Source: Stentor coeruleus
Taxonomy: Eukaryota; Ciliophora; Heterotrichea; Heterotrichida; Stentoridae
Direction of reading: 5' to 3'
DNA length: 64,000 nucleotides
NCBI GenBank assembly: GCA_001970955.1
Contig: MPUH01000273.1
Location: 1-64,000, forward strand
Made by a program: the position numbers and the translations under genes. Below, one piece after another: positions 48,764 through 60,442 of this stretch (position 1 is the stretch's first letter; the number at the start of each line of letters is the position of its first letter). Under the pieces are notes generated by a model. It made no database searches and had not been told where the DNA came from. It saw nothing but the letters and a program-made list of their open reading frames with translations.

Positions 48764-51580
48764 ATGGAAGAAGAAAATCCTAATATCAAAGGACAAAAGG
48801 AAGAAAGTAGTTATCACTTGAGCGATGATGATATTGGAGATGAGGATGGCGAAGCTGCAGAGAACTCAGACAATAAGCTTCTAGGAGGTGATAAAATGAT
48901 CTCAATAAACCTCCTCGACTACCGCAAGTTATCGAAAATCAAAAAAGACTTCAAACTAAAAGAAGAAGGTCTCCTCAAAGACCAATTCATCAACATAATG
49001 CTCCACCACCTTCCAGAAATCAAAGACAAAGTTGGCCTAGTAAATTCCCTCAACGAACTTTTTGCCGAAATTGACGTAAACGACGACAAGCATCTCGAAT
49101 GGGACGAATTTTCCAACTACATAATCGAAATAGGCCTTGTAAGAAAAGAGCAAGGTTTTGTTGATGTAATAAAAAACTACAAACAATCCGAATGGCGGGA
49201 TACAATAAAACACGACAACGACATTGAATACCTAAACTACTTTCCACATACAAAAACCCTAATAGTAATGGAAAGAGATAACAAAAGATTCAAAATTTAC
49301 AACATGAAAAATGGTAAATTTGAAAAAGAAGTCAAAGGTCATACAGGTGCTGTAATAAGTGCATATCATATACATGAAAGAAATCTCTTAGCAACAAGTT
49401 CAAATGATTTATCAATAATAATGTGGGATGATTCCTCATATACCATGATGCAAAAAATTAATAGTCCTATAATCCCTATAGTTCTTATGTATTATGAAAA
49501 TATATTATATGCTGGTGGTCCAGAAGGGATGATTTATTATTGGAATCTTCAAGATAACTCATCAAGAATTCCTCAATCGAATTTATTACCAAAGCCAAAA
49601 GATTTTAATCATGGGAATAAAGCTGTGACTGCAATGATTATGATTTCAAAACTAAACATTTTAGCTACAAGTGATTTGGATGGGCAGATTTTGTTATGGA
49701 ATTTCCCTTTACATACACCTAATAGGAAAATGACTAAGCTTTCTAAAGGAATTTATGCATTAGATTGGAGTGATAGTGTAGGATGTCTTTTTTCTGCAGG
49801 TTTAGATAGAGCGGCTTATGTTTGGAATCCTTATGTTAATAAACATATTTATAAGCTTTCAGGGCATATTCATAGTCTTGTTGGGATAAAATGTGTACCG
49901 GATACACATCAATTGATTACTGCGGATATTTCTGGGATGTTTAAAGTTTGGGATATTAGGACTTTTACTTGTATACAGAGTTTTAATGTCCCTATTGCTG
50001 AACTTAATGCATTTGCCGTCACTTTTCCAGAAAAAAAAATCATAGCTGGAGCTAAAAGATTACATATGTATACTTATGAGGAACCAAAAGATCAAAATAA
50101 AGCTGATGAAGGTATTCCTCTTATGGTTCTTTATAACTCGTTATATAATACATTTATTACTGCACATCCATCGTGTGTTAAAATATGGAATTGTAGTAAT
50201 GGGAAACTTGTTAGGGTATTTAGGAATTTGACTCAAGATGATATTACGACGATACAGTTGGATAATAAAAAAAGGAAACTGTTTTTGGGGGATTCTAAAG
50301 GAAGGGTGCTAACTTTTAAGGTTAAGAATGGGTCAAAGATCAAAAAGTTTAAAAAACATGGTGGAGAAGTGACCTCTTTGATTTTTTGGTCTGATAGTAA
50401 ATATTTAATCTCAAGTTCCTGGGATCATAAAGTTCATGTTCATGACGATTCCCAAGGTGGTGAAAAAGGATCAATTCGTTTTGATCAAATCAAACATCGG
50501 GGTATCGTAAACAGTATTGATATGAAAGAAGAAGGTAAACAATTAGCTTCATGTAGCGACGATGGGACAATTCTTATAACAAACCTAAGAACATTACGTC
50601 AAGAAACTGAATTTATAGGCCATGAAGGTGAAGTCAAAGCATTAAAATTTTTAAATCCACACAATTGCCTAGTCGCAACCGACCTAATGGGTTTTTTCTA
50701 CTTCTGGGGAGTGTCTCCAAGTAACATGAAAAACACTCTTCTATTAAAAATCCCTAATAAAGTAACCAAAGATACAGGAGGTACAGATACTTGTCCAGTT
50801 AGAGCTCTTGATTGGGATAACTTAACCTCAACTTTATATTGTGGGGATGATTTAGGAAACATTCATGCATGGAACATATCAATATTACTTCAAAAACTTA
50901 ATAAATTTGGTAAAAAAACTGATGAAAGCGATAGTGATGGTAAACAAGGTTTTTCAAAATACCTTATAACTTTATTAGCACCAAATAGTGATTTCGCTCC
51001 TAAAAAAATTGTTGCAGATGATATGAAGAAAATTATAGAATGGAAAGCTCATGAAGAAGGTATAATACATATAACTTTACTTGAAGGGCTTAACTATATT
51101 GCTAGTACATCTTTTGATTATAGGGTTCATATATGGGATTTAAAAGGTAATCGTATGGGAACATTGATAGTTGGAGATGATCCGAATTGGAATGTAAAAA
51201 TCGATACCCAGCCAAGATTAGATGCGTTAAGGAAAGAAGCGATGTGTTTATTTGAAGAGTCTAAATTGAAGTCTTATGAAAAAATTATTGATGAGTTGAG
51301 TTTTATGGCTGGTCCTGGATCAGATTCTGATGATAGTGATGAAGAAGTTGATAAAACCAAGAGTATTTTCGCTAAACTTGACATGTCATTTCCTGTTAAA
51401 GATAAAAGCCCACTTCCAAGAGCTCAGCCTAGAAGTGCTAAAGAAACAATAAATAAAGCTGTAAACAATAGTAGCAATAAAGCTTTGAATAATAGTAGGA
51501 TAGAAACTCAGTCAAGTAGGATAGTTCCACCAAGAAGATCTCTATCAAATTTAGGTAAAAGGATAATATCACGTAAGTAA
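48764..51580 (+). CDS. EF-hand and WD40 protein (WDR49/EFCAB8-like)
   Basis: 938 aa. An acidic N-terminus is followed by an EF-hand region with one canonical loop, DVNDDKHLEWDE (about residues 103-114). From about 150 to 780 there are two sets of WD40 blades, for example GHTGAVISAYHIH, NDLSIIMWDD, SAGLDRAAYVWN, GHIHSLVGIKC, WDHKVHVHDD, GHEGEVKALKF and DYRVHIWDL, enough for two propellers. The C-terminus is disordered and Ser-rich. EF-hand plus double propeller is the layout of WDR49, EFCAB8 and related axonemal proteins, so a cilium or cortical role is likely by family. Intronless. It converges on the coiled-coil gene with 39 nt between stops. Confidence 0.85.
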   Translation: MEEENPNIKGQKEESSYHLSDDDIGDEDGEAAENSDNKLLGGDKMISINLLDYRKLSKIKKDFKLKEEGLLKDQFINIMLHHLPEIKDKVGLVNSLNELFAEIDVNDDKHLEWDEFSNYIIEIGLVRKEQGFVDVIKNYKQSEWRDTIKHDNDIEYLNYFPHTKTLIVMERDNKRFKIYNMKNGKFEKEVKGHTGAVISAYHIHERNLLATSSNDLSIIMWDDSSYTMMQKINSPIIPIVLMYYENILYAGGPEGMIYYWNLQDNSSRIPQSNLLPKPKDFNHGNKAVTAMIMISKLNILATSDLDGQILLWNFPLHTPNRKMTKLSKGIYALDWSDSVGCLFSAGLDRAAYVWNPYVNKHIYKLSGHIHSLVGIKCVPDTHQLITADISGMFKVWDIRTFTCIQSFNVPIAELNAFAVTFPEKKIIAGAKRLHMYTYEEPKDQNKADEGIPLMVLYNSLYNTFITAHPSCVKIWNCSNGKLVRVFRNLTQDDITTIQLDNKKRKLFLGDSKGRVLTFKVKNGSKIKKFKKHGGEVTSLIFWSDSKYLISSSWDHKVHVHDDSQGGEKGSIRFDQIKHRGIVNSIDMKEEGKQLASCSDDGTILITNLRTLRQETEFIGHEGEVKALKFLNPHNCLVATDLMGFFYFWGVSPSNMKNTLLLKIPNKVTKDTGGTDTCPVRALDWDNLTSTLYCGDDLGNIHAWNISILLQKLNKFGKKTDESDSDGKQGFSKYLITLLAPNSDFAPKKIVADDMKKIIEWKAHEEGIIHITLLEGLNYIASTSFDYRVHIWDLKGNRMGTLIVGDDPNWNVKIDTQPRLDALRKEAMCLFEESKLKSYEKIIDELSFMAGPGSDSDDSDEEVDKTKSIFAKLDMSFPVKDKSPLPRAQPRSAKETINKAVNNSSNKALNNSRIETQSSRIVPPRRSLSNLGKRIISRK

Positions 51581-51619
51581 AACCTTGTATTTATTACAAT
51601 AATCTAAGCTAATTAGTAT

Positions 51620-52864
51620 TTAAGGATTCCGTAGAACTCCACGAGACCTGGTGTTTTGCAAATAAGCAACTTTTTCTATCATTTCTTCAACACTTTCAGT
51701 GTTTAAAATTTGACATAATTTAGCATAACTTTCTCCAGAAATGGATTGTTTTAGTTTCATATATTCTTCTAGTAACCTTGTAACCCATTTCCATATCTGA
51801 TGTGTTGATGGGTCTCTGGTAAAGGATCCTGAAGGGGAACATTGGACGATCATGTCAGACAATTTGTCTATAAATTTTTTTAATTTATTGTATTTCGCGT
51901 AAATGTCTTTAACTTTGACGATTTTTTCATAGAAATCAGTGGAGTTTTCGGCACTAAGGAGCTTTTTAGCTTCTAAATATAGGTTTTTATAGAGGATTTC
52001 GTCGGTTCTGTCTGATAATTGGAGGGGTTTTTTCCTTTCGGGAGACTCGGAAATCCCCCTTATTTCGGGGATTTCGAGTTTTTTCACGTGGAGTTTGCTT
52101 GTTTTGGTACCTAGTTTCTGGCTTGATGTGCCTTTGAATTTACCTGTAGAACTTTCTAGTTCGCTGAGTGTTTGTTGAAGGTTTTTTATGTCTTCTTCTT
52201 TGATTTTAAGGGTTTTTTGCATGGATTCATTTTTTATTTCTACTTCTCTGGTAGTTTTTAGGATTTCTCTTTTTTCGTGTTTGAGCAGTTCGATTGCTTG
52301 TTTGATCTCATTATTTTCTTTACTTACAAACTCATGTTTCTTCCTAATATCCTCAATCATTTTCTTCAAATCCTCTTCAGCTTTCAAAAGCATGTCTTTA
52401 TCAAAAATCAGTTTATTTAATTCCTTATCTTTTTTTTGAATCTTATCACTCTGTGAATCATTCTGTTTTTCTAAATCCTGTATCTTTGCCCTTAACTGTA
52501 TATTCTCATTACTTAATGTTTTTTTATCATTTTTCAATGTTTCGATTTCTGCATATAAAGATTCTTGTATTTGTGTCATTTTGTTAAAATAACTTTGATT
52601 AATATTCAGATCATTAGCTACTGGTGTTATTGATTCCTGTTCATATGAAACCCATTCTAAAGATCCATAAACAGGTCGTGAGCGTGGAGAATATGAACTA
52701 TAAGCTTCATATAAAGATTTTTCTGATGCATAGCCAGATTTTGATAAATCACTTTGATCCTAAGTTATATTTACATCTTCTATTATTGGACTTTCAAACT
52801 TCCTATGAGCTTCTTTTAATTTGTCTAACCGCTTTTGAAGTCTGGGATTTTCTTTGTCGGACAT
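51620..52864 (-). CDS. Coiled-coil protein (spliced)
   Basis: 409 aa once a 15-nt intron (52760-52774, gtaaatataacttag on the minus strand) is removed; unspliced, TAG in frame would cut off the first exon. Exon 1 encodes 30 aa from ATG 52864 (MSDKENPRLQKRLDKLKEAH). Residues about 115-215 form a long coiled coil with heptads of Leu/Ile and Lys/Glu (QLRAKIQDLEKQNDSQ, LLKHEKREILKTTREVEIK). The C-terminal half is helical and contains YAKYNKLKKFIDKLSDMI and HQIWKWVTRLLEEYMKLK. It resembles centrosomal or basal-body structural proteins in general make-up, but no family is recognised. Confidence 0.8.
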
Positions 52865-54801
52865 TTAATTTTATATTTTTAATTTCCTTGATTTTTGAGT
52901 TTGAATATGAGAGGAATTAAGGATAATAGGATTGAGATTTATGATAAGAATGAGTTTTTTTGTGAGGTTTTTAAATAGTGGAAGTTAGGGTTTTTTGGAT
53001 GAAAGGGTTTTGTGTTTAGGAAATGGATTTTGTAGAGGATTTTTGTATATGATTTTATAAGATGTTAAGTTTAAGTATTTGTATGTGAAAAGATTTGATT
53101 TTTAGATAGAGTTTTTGGGATAAAAATTTAAGATGAAGGGAAGGAGGGTAAAATAATTTTTAGTTGAATTGTGAATATTATAGGCTAGATTTTTATTGAA
53201 TGCGGTTTTTAGATTTTATGTTTTGTGTAGTGATAGGATTTTGACTATTAATAGTTAGTTTTTTTTAGATAAGAGGGACAATATAAATATTGAGTTTAAG
53301 ACTCTAAATCTCACAGTGGAGAAGTCAAGAGGGAGATTTTTTTCTAAAGTACTTAAGAAAGGAATATTTTTTTTTATTAGATATGCTAAAGATCTGAAAG
53401 TATTATATAATTTAAAAATTCAAAATTTTACTTTCATATTAAAAAATATACCTAATTATTCTTCTTTTAAATCATTTCGACATACTTGAATCTTATTTTC
53501 CGCATCTAAAACTCTTTATTCTCTGCATTTTCTCTAATATTTACTCAATATACTCTGCTCACACCATTTATCACTCTGAATTTTCCCATTTTCATCCCAA
53601 AATATCCCAATTTTTAGTCTTTTATTTTTATTAAGAAGATTTTACCTTTTAATTCCCATTATATTTTTATATCTTATAAGAAATTCATATATATTACTAG
53701 TAAAAATCTAATGAATTTTTGTAATAACCTATATCAAAACCTAAAGGGCTTTCTTTCTCCAAATCTCATTATATAATTCTAAAAATAAAATATTACCCTT
53801 ATTACCAAATCTTTAATAATCTACTCACCTTAATCAAAAACATAAATTTAATCTTTATTTATACATAATTTAAATAAGTCTTCAAAAGTTTAATAAATTA
53901 ATTATTTGCTGTAAATGTTAGAAATAGTTTACATAGACCAAACCACTCAAGATCTGGTGCTGTAGCAATATGTGTATGAGTAAACAGAAACAAAATACTT
54001 TATAAGACAAAAATACTATTAAAATGCTTCAAAAATTCATTTTAAAACAGGACAAGCAGACTCTTTACTATATTTATCCAATAGTAAAATATCAAAACAA
54101 AAATAAAACTATTAAAATAAGACTAAGCATCCATAATAACTAAGTCAAACTAGTCTTAAATTTCAAAATTAGCCTCAATAGATTATCTTTCACTTGTGAA
54201 TCTAAAGAAATTTTGAAAATAATCATGGTATTATATGCTAAAAAACTCATTACAATCAAATTTCAATATTTATCCTTACTTGCTAAATCAAACCATTTGG
54301 ATTTTTATTATTATGATAAAACTTATATATAAACCATATTGTACCATGGTTTAATAATTTTATGCATTTCAGAGCCTATTTAATTTTCTTATATTTTTAT
54401 GTGAATCACTCATTAAGATTTAACTAAAATCTAAACTCTCTCCCGTATATTCTTAGTAAGTTTTTCTATATAAAATACCTGAATTATCATGATATTGAAA
54501 TTATTATGAAAATCTATTTTGCATCAAATGCCTTCATAAATGCTTGTATTTCTTTCCTATAATTTATAATCGATTATAAATTCACATATAACTAATATAA
54601 AAAGTAATCTCATTTCTAAACTTTTCTGTGTTATATATATACCTTCTATCAGCATTCAAAAATATCAATCATTTCATCATTCTTATATGCATGTCCTAAT
54701 AATTTTATCCCTCAGAAGGCTTGACAATAGTCAATACACAATTTCCAACATTTCAAATAATTATAACACCATTTACCACAAAAATTGCCTAATAGTAATC
54801 A
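52865..54801. other. Longest spacer of the window
   Basis: About 1.94 kb between divergent genes. G-rich to about 53400, then shifting to C and A rich. I looked for small genes, tRNA arms and repeats on both strands and found none that I would defend. Confidence 0.5.
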
Positions 54802-57204
54802 ATGGAAATTTCAAAACCTCTTGATGTGTTCAACACAACAGAAAACAACAAAAGGCCTGAAAATAAATCCCTACCGATAATAGGGAAAGGTACATCATTA
54901 TTTTCAGCAACCCAAGAATTCAAACAACCAGCCATTTCAACCAAAGCCATCCGTATCCTCGATTCAAACATCCTCTTAGTTTTCATGCTAATTGTAACTT
55001 TCTATGCATTGTTTTCAGACGATATCCGAATAAGCCAATTTTCAAAATCACAAGATGACGGTTTTTTTGCTCTAAGTTGTTGTGCCTTATCTTTTTTTTC
55101 AATAGAGATGATAATGTCTTTTATTTTCAAGGGAGAATATCGTTGGTCGTTTTATTATTGGCTTGATTTAATTGCAACATTGTCTATAATCCCAGATATA
55201 GACTGGGCATGGAACCCAATAGTTGGTATAAATTCATCATCAACTTCATCAAGTAATGTGAACCAAATTCAAAATGCAGGAAAGTCATCTAGGGCTGGAG
55301 CACGAGCGGCTAGGGTTATTAGAATTGTAAGACTTGTTAGGCTTATGAGAATTGCTAAACTTTATAAACATGCTAAACGTGCTGTGAAAACTGATTCTGT
55401 AGACCAAATTGCTGATGATGATACAGTCTATATTCCTAAAGAAAGTCGTGTTGGTAGGAAATTATCTGATATAATAACGAAAAGGGTTATAATATTGGTT
55501 ATGGTTGTTTTGATACTAATTCCTTTGTTTGATTTAGATTTTTTTAAAACTCAAAAATATAGCTGGGATTTTGGACTTCAAGTTGTAGATGATTATGATG
55601 AAGTATTTCCAAATGAAAATACGGTTAAGGTTTATTATAGGGACTACTATAAAAATTCGTCAAGACCACTTGTTTATATTGCATACCTTGATGGAAGCGA
55701 ATGGTTAAGTGAATCAATTGATATCAATTCTTTAAGAGAAATTGAAAAATATTATTCGCATACAAACAATTCTATCGCTGTTTATGATATAAGAATAGAC
55801 TCAAAACTTGAAGCCCAGTTAAATGCTTGTAAAACAATTTTTGTATGTATCGTCCTTGTTGCTGCTGCTATATTTTTCACTAATGACGCTAACAATTTTG
55901 CCATCATCCCTATTGAAAAAATGATCAATAAAGTTAAAGCTATAGCAAATAACCCATTAAAAATTGCTGAAGAAAAAGTTATAGACATATACGATGTTAT
56001 TGAAGAAGCATCTAAATCCTATTGGCAAAAACTCTGTAAAAAATGTAAACAATCTTCAAAAAAGCATATAGAATATGAGACTAAAGTACTAGAAAATACT
56101 TTTGTTAAAATTGGTGTATTACTAGCTTTAGGTTTTGGTGAAGCTGGTGCTTCAATAATATCATCAAATATAAAAACCGGTGGTGATGTAGACCCATTAA
56201 TCAAAGGGAAAAAAATCGCTGCGGTATTTGGTTTTTGTGATATAAGGAATTTTACTGATGCAACTGAAGAGCTTCAAGAAGGAGTGATGCTATTTGTTAA
56301 TGAGCTTGCAAGAATTGTCCATAGCACAGTAGACCATTATTCTGGTGCAGCTAATAAAAACATAGGTGATGCATTTTTGATTGTATGGAGATTTGATGAT
56401 AATGAAATACAAGAGTTTTCTGATCCTATAATATTTAATCAAGAAAGTAAACAAGTTAAATATCTTGGGGATTTAGCATTGATGAGTTTTTTGAAAATTA
56501 TGGTGAAGATTAATAAAGATCCAGTTGTTTTGAAGTACAGAAGTAATACTAAATTGATTAAAAGAATGCCTGGGTATCAGGTTAAGTTTGGATTTGGTTT
56601 ACATTTAGGATGGGCTATTGAAGGAGCGATTGGAAGTAATTTTAAAATCGATGCTAGTTATTTATCGCATCATGTGAATATGTCGTCAAATCTTGAAGGA
56701 CTTACTAAGAATTATGGGATACCTATTTTACTTACTGATAGAGTTTATGATATACTTTCGTTTTTGGGGAAAAAATATTGTCGGCATGTTGACACGGTTT
56801 CGTTAAAAGGGGGAAAGGATGTGTATAAACTTTTCACTTCGGATGTAGACTTTTCAGGGATCATGCCAGGGAAATTTAAAGATAATAGCAAGGAAAGGAC
56901 TAAGAATAAACGCAGGGCATTGAAATTTAGGCTTGACCAAGGAGTTCTTGAAAGTTCTGAGGTTTTTAGTGGATCTAAAGAAATCAACTCAATTAAAGAG
57001 CTGTTTAGTGAAGAGTTTTTTGAAGCTTATGATAATGCTTTAAGAAAATATTTGGATGGAAGATGGAAAGATGCCCTTTTTCTGTTTAAAGATGTATTAA
57101 AGTATAGGGAAAATGATGGACCTTCAAATTCGATTATTGCTTATATGGAAGAAAGCAATTTCAAAGCACCTAAGGATTGGAAAGGAATTAGACCACTTTA
57201 TTAG
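54802..57204 (+). CDS. Voltage-sensor-linked nucleotide cyclase
   Basis: 800 aa. S1-S4 lie at about residues 53-195: S4 is textbook, with Arg every third position (RAARVIRIVRLVRLMRIAK from about 167). A fifth span (RVIILVMVVLILIPLFDL, about 228-245) is followed by a loop of about 100 residues that looks extracellular, then a sixth span (IFVCIVLVAAAIFF, about 343-358). No K+ filter (TxGYG) is seen. The class III cyclase domain spans about 465-690: metal Asp in FGFCDIRNFTD (about 479), second Asp in KNIGDAFLIVW (about 525), GWAIEGAIGSNFKID, and HHVNMSSNLEG, where the usual catalytic Arg is Asn (about 630). Ciliate adenylyl cyclases with channel-like halves make cAMP under membrane-potential control. 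Substrate (ATP or GTP) is inferred, not shown. Confidence 0.88.
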   Translation: MEISKPLDVFNTTENNKRPENKSLPIIGKGTSLFSATQEFKQPAISTKAIRILDSNILLVFMLIVTFYALFSDDIRISQFSKSQDDGFFALSCCALSFFSIEMIMSFIFKGEYRWSFYYWLDLIATLSIIPDIDWAWNPIVGINSSSTSSSNVNQIQNAGKSSRAGARAARVIRIVRLVRLMRIAKLYKHAKRAVKTDSVDQIADDDTVYIPKESRVGRKLSDIITKRVIILVMVVLILIPLFDLDFFKTQKYSWDFGLQVVDDYDEVFPNENTVKVYYRDYYKNSSRPLVYIAYLDGSEWLSESIDINSLREIEKYYSHTNNSIAVYDIRIDSKLEAQLNACKTIFVCIVLVAAAIFFTNDANNFAIIPIEKMINKVKAIANNPLKIAEEKVIDIYDVIEEASKSYWQKLCKKCKQSSKKHIEYETKVLENTFVKIGVLLALGFGEAGASIISSNIKTGGDVDPLIKGKKIAAVFGFCDIRNFTDATEELQEGVMLFVNELARIVHSTVDHYSGAANKNIGDAFLIVWRFDDNEIQEFSDPIIFNQESKQVKYLGDLALMSFLKIMVKINKDPVVLKYRSNTKLIKRMPGYQVKFGFGLHLGWAIEGAIGSNFKIDASYLSHHVNMSSNLEGLTKNYGIPILLTDRVYDILSFLGKKYCRHVDTVSLKGGKDVYKLFTSDVDFSGIMPGKFKDNSKERTKNKRRALKFRLDQGVLESSEVFSGSKEINSIKELFSEEFFEAYDNALRKYLDGRWKDALFLFKDVLKYRENDGPSNSIIAYMEESNFKAPKDWKGIRPLY

Positions 57205-58321
57205 GATTTAAGTTATGAAAATTTGATTTTTATTGAAAATTGAATTTTACAAATTTAGTTGAGTAATTTAGAATGAAGTTTTTAGTGATGATATATTATA
57301 TTAATTGAAAAATATGAGAGAAATTATATGGATAAAAAGGGTTTGTGCTTAAAATCATGGAAATTTTTGTTTTATATGACAGGTTTGATATGATATAATT
57401 GGAAAATGCTTAAAATATTGATATGAAGTTTGCCTATTTAGAGAAATGAAATATTTGGATAAAATAATGCTCATAATTAAAACTATGTTTGAGTCATATG
57501 CATAGTTTTTATACTGAAAATCATATTTAAATATTTCAACATAATTTTTTTTAACAAAATACCTCAACTTCTGATTTAGAAAAAAAACTTTAAATCAACA
57601 AAATAAAAATGTTATCACTTTGATTATTTATACAAATTTTACTTATAAATTTCTTCTTCATCAATCATATTTATTTAAACACAACCCAAAGAAAAAATTG
57701 TATTTATGCCAAAATTTAAATTAAAAACTGCCAAAAATGAAAATTTCATTACTAAATTGCCACAAATCCTACCTTAGCTATCAAAAACTAAAACAAAAGA
57801 CCTTTTAAACAACTTATAAAAAAACCCAAAAAAAAAAGCACCATTTTTTCCTATATCTTACAGATTTTTCTCAAATAAGCTTTAACTAGCAAAGGAAAAA
57901 AATATCAGAAGGTATTAAAAATCTCTTATCATCTTACTTTTCTATAATATTTATGAAGATTTCTAAGCATTTCAGGTTGTGCTATGAATTTAAATTGTGT
58001 TTTGGTGTATATCATTAGGATTAATTAGAAGAAAATAATCAAAGGGTTTATATTTAGAATTTTAGTCTTGGAAGTATGAAAAATGTAGTTTTGGGTAATT
58101 AAAATATTATGATATTTGTATTTTTTTAGATACAGGGTTATATGATGTTGTTAGAGGGAAAACACATTTATTAATGTGTTGATGATTGTTTTTAAAAAAA
58201 AATTATTATAGAGTTGGGGGTATTTATTCTTATATTTAAGATCCTTTTGATGATAGGAATGAAAAAATGATATAAATTTATAATTTTGGATTTTTTTGGA
58301 AGAACTTGCTGAGCTTAGGGA
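57205..58321. other. AT-rich spacer
   Basis: About 1.1 kb. Minus-strand frames at 57355-57567 and 58151-58369 have AT-chance composition and were rejected. C and A rich near 57660-57900. No RNA gene recognised. Confidence 0.5.
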
Positions 58322-58740
58322 AGAAGAGTGAAGATTATAATGATTATTGAAGAGATAGTAAGTTGTCATGGAAGCATGCTGGGCATAGTTTTAGATACAA
58401 TGAAAAGGGAGATTTAGACTGCAAAGAGAGATTTTGTTTAGCGAATCTGGCCAATGATGAGCTTTTATCATTAGAAAAATAGGCCACATCGAAATTGGTG
58501 ATTAGCTAAAAAATCATAAAAAAGGCTAAAATTGATGAAAAGTTTATAGCTATAAAAAATACTTTGATAAAGTGGATAGTGGATTAGGCACATCATTGGA
58601 TAGATTATAAGAGTATATGATAAAAGTTGCAAATTATATAATAGAAGCAGATATTAAGTATGAACAAAACTTGGAAGATACAGATGAGGAATAAATTTCT
58701 GAAGGGGAATTTTAAAGTATTATTTTCACAAGAAAGTTGA
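58322..58740 (+). pseudogene. Decayed coding remnant
   Basis: One frame reads as protein-like sequence (SWKHAGHSFRYNEKGDLDC, then KERFCLANLANDELLSLEK) with a stop before it (DY*RDSKLSW) and stops after it. A second frame near 58576-58680 then carries DIKYEQNLEDTDEE. The first part has Cys/His spacing faintly like a B-box. No 15-16 nt GTA...AG intron rescues the frames, so this looks like a host gene fragment after several breaks. The family cannot be named; the call rests on composition and is tentative. Confidence 0.35.
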
Positions 58741-58964
58741 TGCTGTTTATAGCAATATGATATTGAGATTCTGGATAAAAGGTTAATACTTTGAATATTA
58801 AACTCTATGCATCAAGTGAAGCAATTAAAGTATTTTTTTACATAATCATAATATATTTAGCATAAAATACCCAACAAGCCAGCCTAAAAAACTAAAAAAG
58901 CCACGCAAAAACCTTCTATCAATCCATATCTTAACCAATAAACCTTAGTTCTTAATAAAACTAA
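58741..58964. other. Spacer before the RING-like gene's 3' end
   Basis: About 220 nt, AT-rich then C and A rich. No feature recognised. Confidence 0.5.
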
Positions 58965-59954
58965 CTAGCATTTAATCCGCTGAATAAGCTGCTTGTCTTC
59001 ATCACTATTTCTTTTATGGCACAAATCACAAGAATCAATAACACTCATAGCATTCAAACATTCTCCACAATACTTGCAACCACATTCAAATACATACTTA
59101 TGAATACCCTTCTTACATTGTTCACATTTATCAAATCCCACTAAATATTTCTTACAAGCATTAACCAATTTCTTCTCAAAAACCCAAGTTTTCTTAAAAT
59201 ATCTCTTTAATAAATAAAACTGTCTGGTAATATCCTCAGCAACATCTTTTTTAGGTGGTGAAATCATAAAACTTTCCATAAGGGTCATCATTAAATCATT
59301 AATCAAAGCTAACTCATCATATTGATAATCAAAAACATAACAATCTTCAGAAACATTAAGATTCTCTATAGCCATAACATTATAATTCAAATGATATAAA
59401 GTATAGTAATTATAATGATCTTCATTTTGCATTTGATATACTGACACAACAAATGCGTTAGTAAAAAAATTGTTCCTGTATTTTATAATTATATCACTCC
59501 TATCATAAATTGTTGTTATAAAATTCAATTCAGTTGATAGTCTTTCAGCATAAGGTCTAAGTAATTCTTCAGATTGGCTATCAAAATCGCATCCTTCAAA
59601 GAATTTGCTAGTGGCAAGGTAGTTAATTTCATCACTAAAATTCTGTTCTGTTTTAATTTTTGTTGCAAAGTCGTTGTGGTTTGCTTGTTTGTTTTTGATT
59701 TTATAAATTAACTCAGAAAGTAAAGGAAGATTTCCGTCGCAAAAGTATTTTGTATATCTGGATAGAGATTACACTTTGTCTATAAATTGGAAATTGTTGT
59801 AACAAGTGTCTTGGGAAAGGATAAGATTGTCCAGATAGCCTACTGTTATGGCTAAGGCTAAGCCTAAGTTCCCACTGCCACATTCTCTGACTTTGCCAAA
59901 TTTCTTGCTTTCTTTTAGCTCATCTTTTAAAACAAAGAGCTTGAATGATGCCAT
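58965..59954 (-). CDS. C-terminal RING-like zinc-finger protein (spliced)
   Basis: 324 aa after removing a 15-nt intron at 59758-59772 (gtaatctctatccag), which spans the TAA that otherwise ends the first ORF. ATG 59954. The first 270 residues are helical and of unknown fold. The last 50 hold eight cysteines in cross-brace order: CEQC, then CGCKYCGEC, then CDLC (C-x2-C-x10-C-x-C-x2-C-x2-C-x9-C-x2-C). That spacing is RING-HC-like with Cys in place of the usual His, a C4C4 form. It is probably an E3 ubiquitin ligase; the substrate-binding part is not recognised. The splice keeps the frame with GT|A making Val. Confidence 0.78.
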
Positions 59955-60442
59955 TTATTATATGTAAAAATAATTCTTTGGGAATAAGATTTATGAGTTG
60001 ATAGGGAAATTATAATAATAAGAATAGGATGTAGAGATGGAATTGTAAGAGGCAAAAAGGGTTTTTGTAGTAAAAATGTGGGAAAAGGATATATAAGGTT
60101 AAGATTTTTGTTGATATTGTGGGTTAGATTAGAAATTTATGAGATTTTTGGATGATTTTGTAGAGTTTTTGATAGGATTTGTTTTAAAAGTGTAATTGAT
60201 ATGTAGAATATTAAAAGAGTAATAAAAATGCTGATTATTAGGAAGATTTAGTATGAAGATTATAGGTAAAGTATGTTTTATTTATTATATATATTCAACT
60301 ATCTTATTGTTTAGTATAGGAAAATATTATAAATAAAAAACTATTGTGATAGATTTATAAGAAATATTACTGTAGTTATTATTATATTTTTATTTATAAA
60401 TCATATCTAAAGTGTTATTTTTTTTCTTTACAAACATAACTT
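59955..60442. other. Spacer
   Basis: About 490 nt between two minus-strand genes, G-rich for the first 250 nt and AT-rich after. No gene recognised. Confidence 0.5.

Noticed and set aside
57355-58369. Minus ORFs of 70 and 72 codons after the cyclase gene
   Set aside because: Same AT-rich noise; no supporting feature.
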